Counted from the stretch's first letter, positions 51,755 to 60,377 are shown. The stretch: 64,000 nt of DNA from DAIDKA01 sp036267975 (GCA_036267975.1 DATAVA010000049.1:1-64000); one strand, 5' to 3'. Numbers and translations are program-made. Notes: generated from the sequence alone by a model not told the origin.

Positions 51755-54511
51755 ATGAAAGTTGCAGCAGCAGGCTCGAAGGGACCACTCACCGTGGCAC
51801 GTCGCAGCCGTCGATTGGCCTTTTGGACCATAGCCGGCCTTGCCGCCAGCTCAAGTGGCGTTTACGCGCAGACTGCGCCGACTCCAGCGGCACCCGCCGA
51901 TACCTCCGGCGCCCTGCAGGAGGTCGTCGTGACGGCCACCCGCCGCGCGGAAAACGTCCAGACGGTGCCCATCGCCATCACCGCATTCACCGCAGATTCG
52001 CTGCAGCAGCGCAATCTGACCAACATCCAAGTTCTCGGTGACCTGACTCCCGGCGTCACGCTGGATGCAGGCTCCCCCTTCTCCGGTGACCGCTCGGTGC
52101 TCACCGCCTCCATCCGCGGCGTCGGACAGGACGATTTCGCCTTCAACCTCAACCCCGCGGTGGGCGTGTACCTGGATGGCATCTACCTGGCCCGCAGCAT
52201 TGGCGCCAACCAGAGCTTGCTCGATGTGGATCGCGTCGAAATCCTCAAGGGTCCGCAGGGCACTCTGTTCGGTGCCAACACCGAAGGCGGCGCCATCAGC
52301 ATCATCACCCACACTCCGGGCGATGAGGAGAAGTTCACGGCGCAGGCCACACTCGGCAGTCTGAACCGCCGCGACTTTGGCTTCACGGCGGACATTCCCC
52401 TCATCAAGGACACCCTGCTGTCGTCACTGACCGTCTCGACCCAGGATCGGGATGGCTATCAGCGGGTCATCCCCTATCCCAGCAGCTCCCCACAAGGCGA
52501 GGCGCCGTTCGTCGTTGATCCGCAGGACGCCTACCCGAAGGCGGGCTATGAGACCGGCGATGCGTACGGCGGCTACAACGTGCAGACCGTGCGCGGCAAG
52601 CTGTTGTGGCTGGCCTCGGACAAGGACACCGTCACTTTTACGGCCGACTTGAATCACCAGGCACAGGAAGCCCTGCCGTACACGATTCTGAACACCTACC
52701 AGGGCAACCTGACGACTTCGACGTTCTCGACCTTGTACAACACCTGCATTAGCAGCAATGCGGGAAACATCGCGCAGAACATCCAGAACGCATCAGCGGT
52801 TGGACCGGGTATCTATGCGTTTCCGCTCGGTTCAGCCTCAAATGCGGGACTTGTCGGCCTATGCGAGCAACCTCGGGCACGTGTCCCGGGCATCTCCACG
52901 GGCGGCGCGGCGCTGCTGGGCGCGGGCTACGTCGGCGGTCCTGCGGGGCCCTTCCAGTATGGCAGCGCGGGCTATCTCGGCTCGAACCAGCCCCGCCTCT
53001 ATGACTATCCCGGTGCCAACCAGACCGGCAACATCGACACCACCTACGCAAACGGACCGGATTTTGCGAACAACGACTATTTCGGCTTCTCGCTCACCGC
53101 GCAGCACCAGTTCAACGACGACCTGTCGTTAAAGTCGATCAGCGGCTATCGCCAGATTGCCTGGCACATCGGTACGGATCTGGATGGCACGCCGGAAACC
53201 CTGCAGGAAGTGACCGACCACCAGCACCAGTGGCAGGTCTCCCAGGAATTCCAGCTGAACGGCAAGGCCTTCAACAATGCGTTGAACTACGTCGGCGGGT
53301 TGTACTACTTCGAAGAGGCCGGATTCGTGCACGACTATGTGCCGTTCGAGAGCCTGCTGTACGTGTACGACATCCAGAATGATGCGAACAACAAGAACGC
53401 AGCGGCGTTCCTCCACGCCGATTACAAGTTGAATGACCAGTTGAGCTTCACCGCCGGCGGCCGCTTCACTCGCGTCGTTGAAGAGTTCATCGGTGGCCAG
53501 GGCGACCTGAACTGCTTCCCATACGGCTCGGGCGCGTGCGGCGCGGTGCTCGGCCCCCAAGGATATGCCTTCACTCTGGGCGGCGGCACGGTCGATCGTT
53601 ACTTCCCAATCGGCGACAACCGGCAGACCTGGAATGTGTTTGATCCGACCCTGGCCGCACAGTTTCACTTCAATGATGATGCGATGGCATATCTGAGCTG
53701 GGGCAAGGGTTTCAAGGCCGGCGGCTGGACCACCCGCCTCTCGGCCAATATCCCGAGCGCGACAGATGCGCAGTTCTCTCCCGAATACACCAAGACGTGG
53801 GAACTGGGAATCAAATCCGAATGGTTCAATCATCATCTGAAGGCCAACGCAGCCTTGTTCTATACGGACTACACGGGCATCCAGCTCGACATTCAGCAGG
53901 GCATCTCACCGGTGTACACCAATGCCGGCAATGCCAAGATCAAGGGCGCTGAAATGGATCTGGAGGCGGTCGTCGGTGGCGGCCTGTCGCTGAACCTCTC
54001 CGGCTCGTACATCGACGCGTACTACACTTACGTCAATCCGGAAGCCAATATCCCGCAGGAGATCATTGCGCCTTTGGGACTGAACGAGTGTCCCGCGACT
54101 GGATTGAACCCGGCCACTGGGGGCCCGATCTGCAACATCGTCGGAGGCAATCCCCTGGATGCAAGATTGCCCAAGACGCCGAAGTACAAGATCAGCTTCT
54201 ATCCGGAGTACACCGTGTTGCTGTCGAACCAGGCAACCCTGCGCATGATTGTCGACCTCACGTACACGGCTGAAATGTACAACGACTCCTTGAACACTCC
54301 TGAGCTGCGTGACCCGGCCTCGCGCATGCTGGATGCGTCGGTCCACTACATCACGGCGGACGAGAAATACGATCTGGCCCTGGGTGGTACCAACATCACC
54401 AACGATCGCTTCATCACCACCGGATCACCCAATATCGGTGCGGGCGAGGTGGGCGGCACCTACAACGAGCCGGCCGAGTGGTACCTCCAGCTGACGGCGA
54501 AGTTCAAGTAA
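51755..54511 (+). CDS. TonB-dependent outer-membrane receptor
   Basis: 918 residues from ATG 51755. Signal peptide about 1-39 (ending SGVYAQ). The TonB-box-like lead EVVVTATRRAENVQTVP is followed by a plug domain with GVGQDDFAFNLNPAVGVYLDGIYLAR, VEILKGPQGTLFG and a long barrel up to YLQLTAKFK. The final residue is Lys rather than the usual Phe. The plug wording resembles receptors of sphingomonad/Steroidobacter-like catabolic genomes. It imports an unknown large or scarce substrate through the outer membrane. It is divergent from AraC and followed by a strong terminator. Confidence 0.93.
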   Translation: MKVAAAGSKGPLTVARRSRRLAFWTIAGLAASSSGVYAQTAPTPAAPADTSGALQEVVVTATRRAENVQTVPIAITAFTADSLQQRNLTNIQVLGDLTPGVTLDAGSPFSGDRSVLTASIRGVGQDDFAFNLNPAVGVYLDGIYLARSIGANQSLLDVDRVEILKGPQGTLFGANTEGGAISIITHTPGDEEKFTAQATLGSLNRRDFGFTADIPLIKDTLLSSLTVSTQDRDGYQRVIPYPSSSPQGEAPFVVDPQDAYPKAGYETGDAYGGYNVQTVRGKLLWLASDKDTVTFTADLNHQAQEALPYTILNTYQGNLTTSTFSTLYNTCISSNAGNIAQNIQNASAVGPGIYAFPLGSASNAGLVGLCEQPRARVPGISTGGAALLGAGYVGGPAGPFQYGSAGYLGSNQPRLYDYPGANQTGNIDTTYANGPDFANNDYFGFSLTAQHQFNDDLSLKSISGYRQIAWHIGTDLDGTPETLQEVTDHQHQWQVSQEFQLNGKAFNNALNYVGGLYYFEEAGFVHDYVPFESLLYVYDIQNDANNKNAAAFLHADYKLNDQLSFTAGGRFTRVVEEFIGGQGDLNCFPYGSGACGAVLGPQGYAFTLGGGTVDRYFPIGDNRQTWNVFDPTLAAQFHFNDDAMAYLSWGKGFKAGGWTTRLSANIPSATDAQFSPEYTKTWELGIKSEWFNHHLKANAALFYTDYTGIQLDIQQGISPVYTNAGNAKIKGAEMDLEAVVGGGLSLNLSGSYIDAYYTYVNPEANIPQEIIAPLGLNECPATGLNPATGGPICNIVGGNPLDARLPKTPKYKISFYPEYTVLLSNQATLRMIVDLTYTAEMYNDSLNTPELRDPASRMLDASVHYITADEKYDLALGGTNITNDRFITTGSPNIGAGEVGGTYNEPAEWYLQLTAKFK

Positions 54512-54542
54512 CCGCAAGATCCGGCAGTCAGCACTGAAGAAC

Positions 54543-54571
54543 AAGGCCGCTGTGAACCAGCGGCCTTTTTT
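54543..54571 (+). terminator. Intrinsic terminator after the TonB receptor
   Basis: A perfect 10-bp stem, AAGGCCGCTG (54543-54552) with CAGCGGCCTT (54558-54567), a TGAAC loop and a run of six T (54566-54571). It ends the receptor transcript 32 nt after the stop and insulates the toxin-antitoxin promoter just downstream. Confidence 0.88.
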
Positions 54572-54589
54572 ATGCGAGCGGGTGCTGGA

Positions 54590-54618
54590 TTGACAATGTA
54601 GCTTCATGAAGCTACATT
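54590..54618 (+). promoter_or_regulatory. Toxin-antitoxin promoter with overlapping palindromic operator
   Basis: A consensus -35 TTGACA (54590-54595) and a TACATT -10-like hexamer (54613-54618) are 17 nt apart. A perfect 24-bp palindrome (54595-54618, half-site AATGTAGCTTCA) covers the whole spacer and -10. The antitoxin ATG lies at 54625, about where transcription should begin, so the message may be leaderless. This layout suits self-repression by the antitoxin. Confidence 0.75.
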
Positions 54619-54624
54619 CGGAGC

Positions 54625-54921
54625 ATGCGAACTGTCGGAATCCGCGAACTCAAGAACAGCCTGAGCGAGTACCTTAGACGGGTCCGCTCCGGTGAGTCCG
54701 TGCTGGTGACCGACCGCGGCGAGATTGTGGCGGAACTCACGCCACCCGGTCGCAGCAGCCTGGACCCGTCAGTGCCACCGGGTTTGAGCGCATTGGTCCG
54801 GCGAGGACTCGCCACCGTTGGCGCTGCCGCGAACCCAGGCCTTTATCGGCACCTACCCCGTAAGGGACCGCGAAAGGTGACCTCAGCCCAGCTCCTCGAT
54901 GAGGAGCGCGGGTCGCGTTGA
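54625..54921 (+). CDS. Phd/YefM-type antitoxin
   Basis: 98 residues. The N-terminal part MRTVGIRELKNSLSEYLRRVRSGESVLVTDRG / EIVAELTP is the Phd/YefM DNA-binding and dimerising fold. The C-terminal part (Pro- and Arg-rich, LSALVRRGLATVG, QLLDEERGSR) should wrap the toxin. It probably represses its own promoter through the 24-bp palindrome. No Shine-Dalgarno precedes the ATG at normal spacing. The toxin starts within its stop. Confidence 0.88.
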   Translation: MRTVGIRELKNSLSEYLRRVRSGESVLVTDRGEIVAELTPPGRSSLDPSVPPGLSALVRRGLATVGAAANPGLYRHLPRKGPRKVTSAQLLDEERGSR

Positions 54922-55343
54922 GCCTCTATGCGGAGTCAAGCGCTGTTCTCGCATGGCTCCTTGATGAGGATGCCGCCGGGACGGTTCTCGGATTTCTCAG
55001 TGCCGAACCGCTGATCATTGCATCAGACCTGACACTCATTGAATGCGATCGGGCGCTGCATCGGGCCGTAGCGCTTAGGGAGCTCACGGAAGCTGATGCC
55101 GCCGATCGTCGGGCCCACCTGGCCGCGGTGTCTTCTCATTGGACTGTGCTACGCATCGGTTCAGAAGTCGTCGAGCGGGCGCGGCAGTCGTTTCCCGGTC
55201 TGCCTATCGGGACTTTGGATGCCATTCATTTAGCATCACTGTTGGTCGCGAGGTCGGCGGTCCCGGGCTTAACGCTTCTGAGTCTGGACGCACGTGTACG
55301 AAATGCAGCTGCGCAACTGGGGATCGAGTTGCGGCCCAAATGA
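54918..55343 (+). CDS. VapC-type PIN-domain toxin (ribonuclease)
   Basis: 141 residues from a TTG that overlaps the antitoxin stop (TTGA, 54918-54921). PIN acidic positions are seen in LYAESSAVLAWLL (Glu6 where most VapC proteins have Asp), LTLIECDRAL (Glu), GTLDAIHLAS (Asp) and LLSLDARVRNAA (Asp). VapC toxins cleave RNA, often tRNA or rRNA. The TTG start and overlap make toxin translation depend on antitoxin translation. It ends 17 nt before the convergent exported SDR. Confidence 0.88.
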   Translation: MSLYAESSAVLAWLLDEDAAGTVLGFLSAEPLIIASDLTLIECDRALHRAVALRELTEADAADRRAHLAAVSSHWTVLRIGSEVVERARQSFPGLPIGTLDAIHLASLLVARSAVPGLTLLSLDARVRNAAAQLGIELRPK

Positions 55344-55360
55344 AATATTGAAGCGCTTCC

Positions 55361-56185
55361 TTACCAGGGATGATCCTTGCCGTCGTTATCGAGGAAGCGG
55401 CCGGTATCCTTGATGGTCAGGCCATCGATGGTCCTGATCATCTTGCCGACCGCTTCGGGCGGCGGCACGAATCCCGGTAGCTTGTCATTGCCAAAACTCT
55501 CGACCTGAACCCCGCCGGGATGGAACATCACCACGGTGATGCCCTGATCCTTGAACTGCGCGGCGAGCAGACGCATCGCGCTGTTCAAGGCCGCCTTGCT
55601 GATCCGGTACCAGTAGTGATCGGGCACGGGCGAACCGTTCGGCATGAAGGGGGGTACGGACACCGAGCCGGCCGCCGAGCTGATCGCGATGATCTTCTTC
55701 TGATGACTCGCCTTGACGTTGCCGATGAAGGTCTCGGTGATCATCAGCGGCCCGGCGACATTCGTATGGATGAACTCATCGAGCAGCCTGTAGTCCAGGG
55801 TGCCGAACTTCTGGTTGGCGTTGCCACCGGGCTTGTTCACCGGGTCGGTGCGGACCAGACCGGCATTGTTCAACAGGATGTCGATCGGAACGCCCTTCAG
55901 TTTCGCCCCCAGCGCCGCGATCTGTGCGGCATCGGTCACGTCCATGCGCTCAATGCGCACCTTCGGATATTGCGCCGCCAGCTTCGCCAGTTCCGCAGGC
56001 GTGCTCGTGCGGCGATGGGTGGCAATGACCGTCCAGCCGCGGGCGGCGTATTCCTTCGCGAATTCCAGGCCGATGCCCTGGTTCGCTCCGGTGATCAACA
56101 CCGTAGCGGCCGCGGCATTGCCCGCGGTGCCGGCCATTGCGAGGCCGAGGGCGATGGGTGCGAGCATCCTGCTGAGAACGTTCAT
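55361..56185 (-). CDS. SDR-family protein with an N-terminal signal sequence (second copy of the design)
   Basis: 274 residues from ATG 56185. The N-terminus MNVLSRMLAPIALGLAMAGTAGNAAA resembles a cleavable signal peptide, followed directly by TVLITGANQGIGLEFAKEYA. NNAGLV, AISSAAGSVSVPPF (Ser) and YRISKAALNSAM (YxxxK) complete the catalytic set. It is clearly paralogous to 42376-43209 (shared GWTVIATHRR, YPKVRIE, KKIIAISS, DTGRF-type ends). It forms an operon with DUF1348 (2-nt gap) and YkgJ. Confidence 0.87.
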   Translation of the reverse strand: MNVLSRMLAPIALGLAMAGTAGNAAAATVLITGANQGIGLEFAKEYAARGWTVIATHRRTSTPAELAKLAAQYPKVRIERMDVTDAAQIAALGAKLKGVPIDILLNNAGLVRTDPVNKPGGNANQKFGTLDYRLLDEFIHTNVAGPLMITETFIGNVKASHQKKIIAISSAAGSVSVPPFMPNGSPVPDHYWYRISKAALNSAMRLLAAQFKDQGITVVMFHPGGVQVESFGNDKLPGFVPPPEAVGKMIRTIDGLTIKDTGRFLDNDGKDHPW

Positions 56186-56187
56186 GG

Positions 56188-56652
56188 TCAAAACCCCAGG
56201 TCGCTGAGTGAAGGGTGATCATCCGGGCGCCGACCGCTCGGCCATTGGAACTTGCGGTCGCTGGCGGCAATGGGTGCATCGTTGATACTGGCGATGCGGG
56301 TGTGCATCAACCCGTGTGCGTCGAACTCCCAGTTTTCGTTCCCGTAGCTGCGATACCACTGGCCGGCGTCATCATGCCATTCGTAGGCGAAGCGCACTGA
56401 AATTCGATTATCGCGAAAGGCCCAGACTTGCTTGACCAACCGGTAGTCGAGTTCGCGGTCCCACTTGCGGCGCAGGAACGCCTCGATCGCGCTGCGACCC
56501 TGCAGAAATTCCGCCCGATTGCGCCAGCGACTGTCCGTCGTGTAGGCGAGCGCCACGCGCTGCGGGTCATGCGAATTCCAGGCATCCTCGGCCATGCGCG
56601 CCTTCTGGATCGCGGTTTCCAGTGTGAAGGGTGGTAGCGGTGGTTTGTCCAT
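56188..56652 (-). CDS. DUF1348 / NTF2-like protein
   Basis: 154 residues from ATG 56652. It has the DUF1348 pattern closely: PPFTLETAIQKARMAEDAWN, TDSRWRNRAEFLQGR, FLRRKWDRELDYRLVKQVWAF, RISVRFAYEWHDDAGQWYRSYGNENWEF, and HPSLSDLGF. The biochemical role is unknown; the fold is NTF2-like. The ATG overlaps the YkgJ stop (ATGA) and its stop lies 2 nt ahead of the exported SDR start, so all three are co-translated. Confidence 0.92.
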   Translation of the reverse strand: MDKPPLPPFTLETAIQKARMAEDAWNSHDPQRVALAYTTDSRWRNRAEFLQGRSAIEAFLRRKWDRELDYRLVKQVWAFRDNRISVRFAYEWHDDAGQWYRSYGNENWEFDAHGLMHTRIASINDAPIAASDRKFQWPSGRRPDDHPSLSDLGF

Positions 56653-57344
56653 CAAGAGGCTCCCGGCGGGGATGATTTGAGCAACGCCCGTCCGGCGCGC
56701 CACCGCGCAATGAGCGCCGGATTGACGAGCAGCGCCGCGAGCGCCGTATGCAACTCAATCGGAGTCGGGTTCAGGCCCTGAGTCTGCAGCGCCGCGCTGA
56801 CTCCCTCCTCCAGGGCCAGCGCGACCACCATGAGCGCCTCCAGCGCCACGGTGCCGGACGGCAGCGACGGATCGTGAAAGGATTCCTCGCAGCGCTGCCG
56901 GCTCACCGAATGATAGGCGGCGCACGCGCCGGGGCGCACCTCATAGGCCGAACACTGTCCTTCGACCAGAAAGGCGCATGCGCGGCGCGCCACCACCGGC
57001 CCCGAAGCGGGGGGCGCCTGCGCATATTCGCGGATTCTCATCCGCACCCGTTCAGCCGTGGCCGGCGGCATGCGCGACTGCAGATAGCGGAACAGGGCGA
57101 TCGCCTCGTGCGGCAACACCCGCACCTGCAGGTGACAGCAGAAATTGCAGCCTGCGCGACAGGCCAGACTCGCACCGGCCTGCGGCAGATGCTGTGCGGC
57201 CTGCTCGAGCAGCTGATCGACCTGTGCGACCAGGGCGACGCAGGCGTCCACATCCGTACTGCGGCCCAAAGTGCCACGGACCGCCCGCGCGGCAAATTGC
57301 TGCACGGGTGGGATGTCTGGGGCGATGGACTGAGCCTCTTCCAT
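56652..57344 (-). CDS. YkgJ-family cysteine-cluster protein
   Basis: 230 residues from ATG 57344. The cysteine cluster CRAGCNFCCHLQV (C-x3-C-x2-CC), followed by CAFLVEGQCSAYEVRPGACAAYHS, is the YkgJ/UPF0153 signature and should bind zinc or an Fe-S-type metal. The C-terminal half is helical. It starts 43 nt from the divergent zinc-finger SDR. No enzymatic function is known for the family. Confidence 0.88.
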   Translation of the reverse strand: MEEAQSIAPDIPPVQQFAARAVRGTLGRSTDVDACVALVAQVDQLLEQAAQHLPQAGASLACRAGCNFCCHLQVRVLPHEAIALFRYLQSRMPPATAERVRMRIREYAQAPPASGPVVARRACAFLVEGQCSAYEVRPGACAAYHSVSRQRCEESFHDPSLPSGTVALEALMVVALALEEGVSAALQTQGLNPTPIELHTALAALLVNPALIARWRAGRALLKSSPPGAS

Positions 57345-57387
57345 ACTCAAGAATGTCTCCTGCGAGCAGCCATCATACAATGGGGCG

Positions 57388-58755
57388 ATGGATACCCTCG
57401 ACCCGCCCCGCGCGCCGGCACCGACGGCCAATGCGCTGCGCACCACCCTCGAAGTGCTGCGCGCCATCGAAGCCGACCGTTCACTATTGACGCAGCTGTC
57501 GCCCGAGCAGCGCCGGGAGCTGCTGACCCTGGCGGGACTGATCGCCAAGCCCGAACGTCACGACCTGGTGAAAATGGCCAAGGCCTTCCGGCGCGCGGAT
57601 CGGGCTGCTGCCCGCGAGCGCGACGCGCAGATCATTCAACGCACCGGACTGCGCCTGCAGCGCCGTGCCAGCCGCTATACCCCCTTATGGCTGCCGCCGC
57701 CGCAGACCGACGATACTCCGCAGGCGCAGCCGACGCTGGGCAAGTCCCGCAACTGTTACGTGTGCAAGCAACCGTTCGTGCTCACGCACCGCTACTACGA
57801 TTGCCTGTGCCGGGACTGCGGCGAGTTCAACTATGCCAAGCGCGAGCAGAGCGCGGATCTGTCCGGGCGCCATGCCCTCATCACCGGGGCACGCGTGAAG
57901 ATCGGGTTTCAGGCGGCACTGAAACTGCTGCGTGCCGGGGCGCACGTCATCGTCACCACCCGCTTCGCGGCGGATGCCGCGCAGCGGTACGGGCTCGAAT
58001 CAGACTACCCGCAATTCAAGGATCGCCTGCAGATCCACGCCCTGGACCTGCGCCATTCACCGAGTGTCGAGCGCTTCGCCCATGGCCTGCGCGCGCAACT
58101 GCCGCGGCTCGATTACCTGCTGAACAATGCCTGCCAGACGGTGCGCCGGCCCGCCGCCTACTACGCGCACCTGCTGGAAAAGGAAGCGACGGCGCTGGTC
58201 CCGCTGCACTCTCACGAACTGTTCCCGACCCATCACTACGATGAGGACCTGCAGCAGGTTGATCTGCGCGATACCAACAGCTGGCGCCTGCGGTTGCACG
58301 AGGTCGACACCTCCGAGCTGCTCGAAGTGCACCTCGTCAACGCGATTGCACCTTACATTCTGAATGCGCATCTGAAGCCCCTGATGGTTGCGACACCCGG
58401 CGCGCACAAGCACATCGTGAACGTCAGCGCGATGGAGGGTCAGTTCTACCGCACGACCAAGACCGAACGGCATCCGCACACGAATATGGCCAAGGCCGCA
58501 TTGAACATGATGACGCGCACCAGCGCACCGGACTACTTCCGGGATGGCATTTGCATGAACGCGGTGGACACCGGGTGGATCACGGACGAAGATCCGGCCA
58601 TCCACGCGGCGCGCAAGGCTGAACTGGGATTCGCGCCACCGCTGGACATCATCGACGGTGCGGCCCGCATCCTCGACCCGATTTTTGCCGGGTGCCACGA
58701 CGGCACCCCCGTGTGGGGTCAGTTCCTCAAGGACTACCGGCCTGCGCCTTGGTAG
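57388..58755 (+). CDS. SDR-family protein with an N-terminal zinc-finger extension
   Basis: 455 residues. Residues 1-115 are helical and charged. A cysteine cluster (Cys123, 126, 139, 141, 144; NCYVCKQPF, YDCLCRDCGEFN) looks like a zinc finger. The SDR domain starts at about 160 with GRHALITGARVKIGFQAALKLL, then LLNNACQT, VNVSAMEGQF and MAKAALNMM. At the usual YxxxK site the sequence reads TNMAK: the Lys is present but the Tyr position holds Thr, so activity may be altered. Relatives with this architecture occur in other bacteria, as I recall. Divergent from ykgJ. Confidence 0.85.
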   Translation: MDTLDPPRAPAPTANALRTTLEVLRAIEADRSLLTQLSPEQRRELLTLAGLIAKPERHDLVKMAKAFRRADRAAARERDAQIIQRTGLRLQRRASRYTPLWLPPPQTDDTPQAQPTLGKSRNCYVCKQPFVLTHRYYDCLCRDCGEFNYAKREQSADLSGRHALITGARVKIGFQAALKLLRAGAHVIVTTRFAADAAQRYGLESDYPQFKDRLQIHALDLRHSPSVERFAHGLRAQLPRLDYLLNNACQTVRRPAAYYAHLLEKEATALVPLHSHELFPTHHYDEDLQQVDLRDTNSWRLRLHEVDTSELLEVHLVNAIAPYILNAHLKPLMVATPGAHKHIVNVSAMEGQFYRTTKTERHPHTNMAKAALNMMTRTSAPDYFRDGICMNAVDTGWITDEDPAIHAARKAELGFAPPLDIIDGAARILDPIFAGCHDGTPVWGQFLKDYRPAPW

Positions 58756-58764
58756 CCGCGGTCG

Positions 58765-59856
58765 CTACTTGGCCGACGGCTCGTCAAACAATTCCAGGAA
58801 CACGCCCGTATCCGGATCATGCACCATGACCTCGCGCGTGCCGCTGCGCATCGTGACGATGCCGGGCTTCGACACGAGTGTCGCGCCCGCTGCCAGCACC
58901 TGCGGCAGCGCCGCCTCCAGATTCGGCACCTGCAGGCCGATATAGCCGACGCCGATGTCGGTGATGCGCGCGCGCGGTGGCGCGCTCTTGCGGTTCTGGA
59001 AATCGACCAGCTCCAGGTTCATGCGCAGCTGGGGCGCAATCTCCTGCGGGAATGAGACGTTGAAGAAACGCAGCACATTGCCGTGGCCGCCGACGGCGGA
59101 GTCATAGAAATCACCCTTCAGCCACGGCGACGGGGTCTGCGGCCAGATACCGCCGAGCGTCGTGGCGTAGAACGCCTTGGCCTTGTCCGCATCCAGGATG
59201 ACCAGGCCCATGTGGTTCACGCCCGGCAACAGCGCCGGCTGCGCCGGGCGGCCATCTTGCGCAGGCCGCGCGGGACGCTGATCGATGAGCTCGATATCAA
59301 GACCATCCGGGTCCGTCATATACGCCAGCATCCCCTTGGTCTGTCCCGGCGGTGCAATCAGCTTGCCGCCCCAGGAACGCGCGTGCAGCAGTCCCGCCGC
59401 CTGCAGCTTCGACCACACCTGATCGGCATCCGCGACGACGAGCCCGAAATGCGTGGCACCGGGCGTCCAGGGTGTGTGGTCGCTGCGATCCGTGCGCTTG
59501 ATCCCCTTCACCTCGCGCAGGTACACCACGAAGTGCTCTTTGGAATCCGGATTCACCACGTACATCTTGGCCATGCGGGTGGTGAAGCCCTTTACGCCGT
59601 AGAGGCCTTCGACGACCGGATCGGTACGCCATACGGGGTTGGCCAGCGGATCCTGGGTAAATCCGATCATCTTGTAGAACGCCACCGAGCGGTCCAGGTC
59701 CTTGACCATCCGTCCCACGAATCCGAGGCGCGCGCCCTGCCAGGCGCCGCTTTGCGCCGCTGCGCCGTGCGTGCTCTGGGCGTAGGCAACGGCACACGCC
59801 ACCGACAGGCACACGCCCAGCAGCCACCTCGGGCTGACTCGATTGCATCGCTTCAT
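58765..59856 (-). CDS. Exported protein with two VOC (glyoxalase-fold) domains
   Basis: 363 residues. Signal peptide at about 1-26 (ending AVAYAQ). Two vicinal-oxygen-chelate domains follow: one at about 42-195 (GFVGRMVKDLDRSVAFYKMIGF, THFGLVVADAD, YMTDPDGLDIELID) and one at about 212-355 (NHMGLVILDADKAKAFYATTLGG, VMVHDPDTGVFLELFDE). VOC enzymes use a metal held by His/Glu residues; ELI and ELF give the Glu positions. A periplasmic VOC protein is uncommon. It follows the Tat-exported unknown by 11 nt. Confidence 0.85.
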   Translation of the reverse strand: MKRCNRVSPRWLLGVCLSVACAVAYAQSTHGAAAQSGAWQGARLGFVGRMVKDLDRSVAFYKMIGFTQDPLANPVWRTDPVVEGLYGVKGFTTRMAKMYVVNPDSKEHFVVYLREVKGIKRTDRSDHTPWTPGATHFGLVVADADQVWSKLQAAGLLHARSWGGKLIAPPGQTKGMLAYMTDPDGLDIELIDQRPARPAQDGRPAQPALLPGVNHMGLVILDADKAKAFYATTLGGIWPQTPSPWLKGDFYDSAVGGHGNVLRFFNVSFPQEIAPQLRMNLELVDFQNRKSAPPRARITDIGVGYIGLQVPNLEAALPQVLAAGATLVSKPGIVTMRSGTREVMVHDPDTGVFLELFDEPSAK

Positions 59857-59867
59857 GAAGACCCCCT

Positions 59868-60377
59868 TCAGTTTCGGGGTGCGAACACCCAGGTAACCAA
59901 GCGCATATGACCGGTCGAGACTGCGCTCGTCGTCGCGCCGAATACCCGCGCGGGCTGGAAGCGCGAGCGCAGATGCGCGCCCGCGGCCAGGGCCTCACCG
60001 AGGGCCTGCGGCCACAACTGCGCGCCCGGCGGATGCTCGGTGTGAAACGCGCTGCGGTAGCCGATTTCGGCCGCACAGCTGCGCATGACCACGTAATCGA
60101 TCCAGCTCGTCAATCCCGCAATGTGCGCACCGTTGGCCAGCACTTCGCGGCGCAGCCGTGTGTACCAGCGATTGCACAGATCATCCAGCGCACTGACGGG
60201 GTGAATATCCGGTCCGCGAAAGCCGCCGCCGAACGCGACGGAAGCCGTGAGACGCTCATCGACCACCACGTGGCCGATCGCGCTGCGCGTGGGCGCGAGC
60301 AGTGGTGGCAGAGCGCTCACCCCCGCGATCGCCGCAGCGCCCGCCAGCACACCGCGTCGGGTGATTGATCTGCTCAT
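59868..60377 (-). CDS. Tat-exported protein of unknown function (169 aa)
   Basis: The start MSRSITRRGVLAGAAAIAGVSAL is a twin-arginine signal. The mature part (VVVDERLTASVAFGGGF, PVSALDDLCNRWYTRLRREV, GLTSWIDYVVMRSCAAEIGYR, and SRFQPARVFGATTSAVSTGHMRLVTWVF) has no domain I know. Tat export implies folding or cofactor loading in the cytoplasm. It lies directly upstream of the exported double-VOC gene on the same strand, so they may act together. Confidence 0.7.
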   Translation of the reverse strand: MSRSITRRGVLAGAAAIAGVSALPPLLAPTRSAIGHVVVDERLTASVAFGGGFRGPDIHPVSALDDLCNRWYTRLRREVLANGAHIAGLTSWIDYVVMRSCAAEIGYRSAFHTEHPPGAQLWPQALGEALAAGAHLRSRFQPARVFGATTSAVSTGHMRLVTWVFAPRN

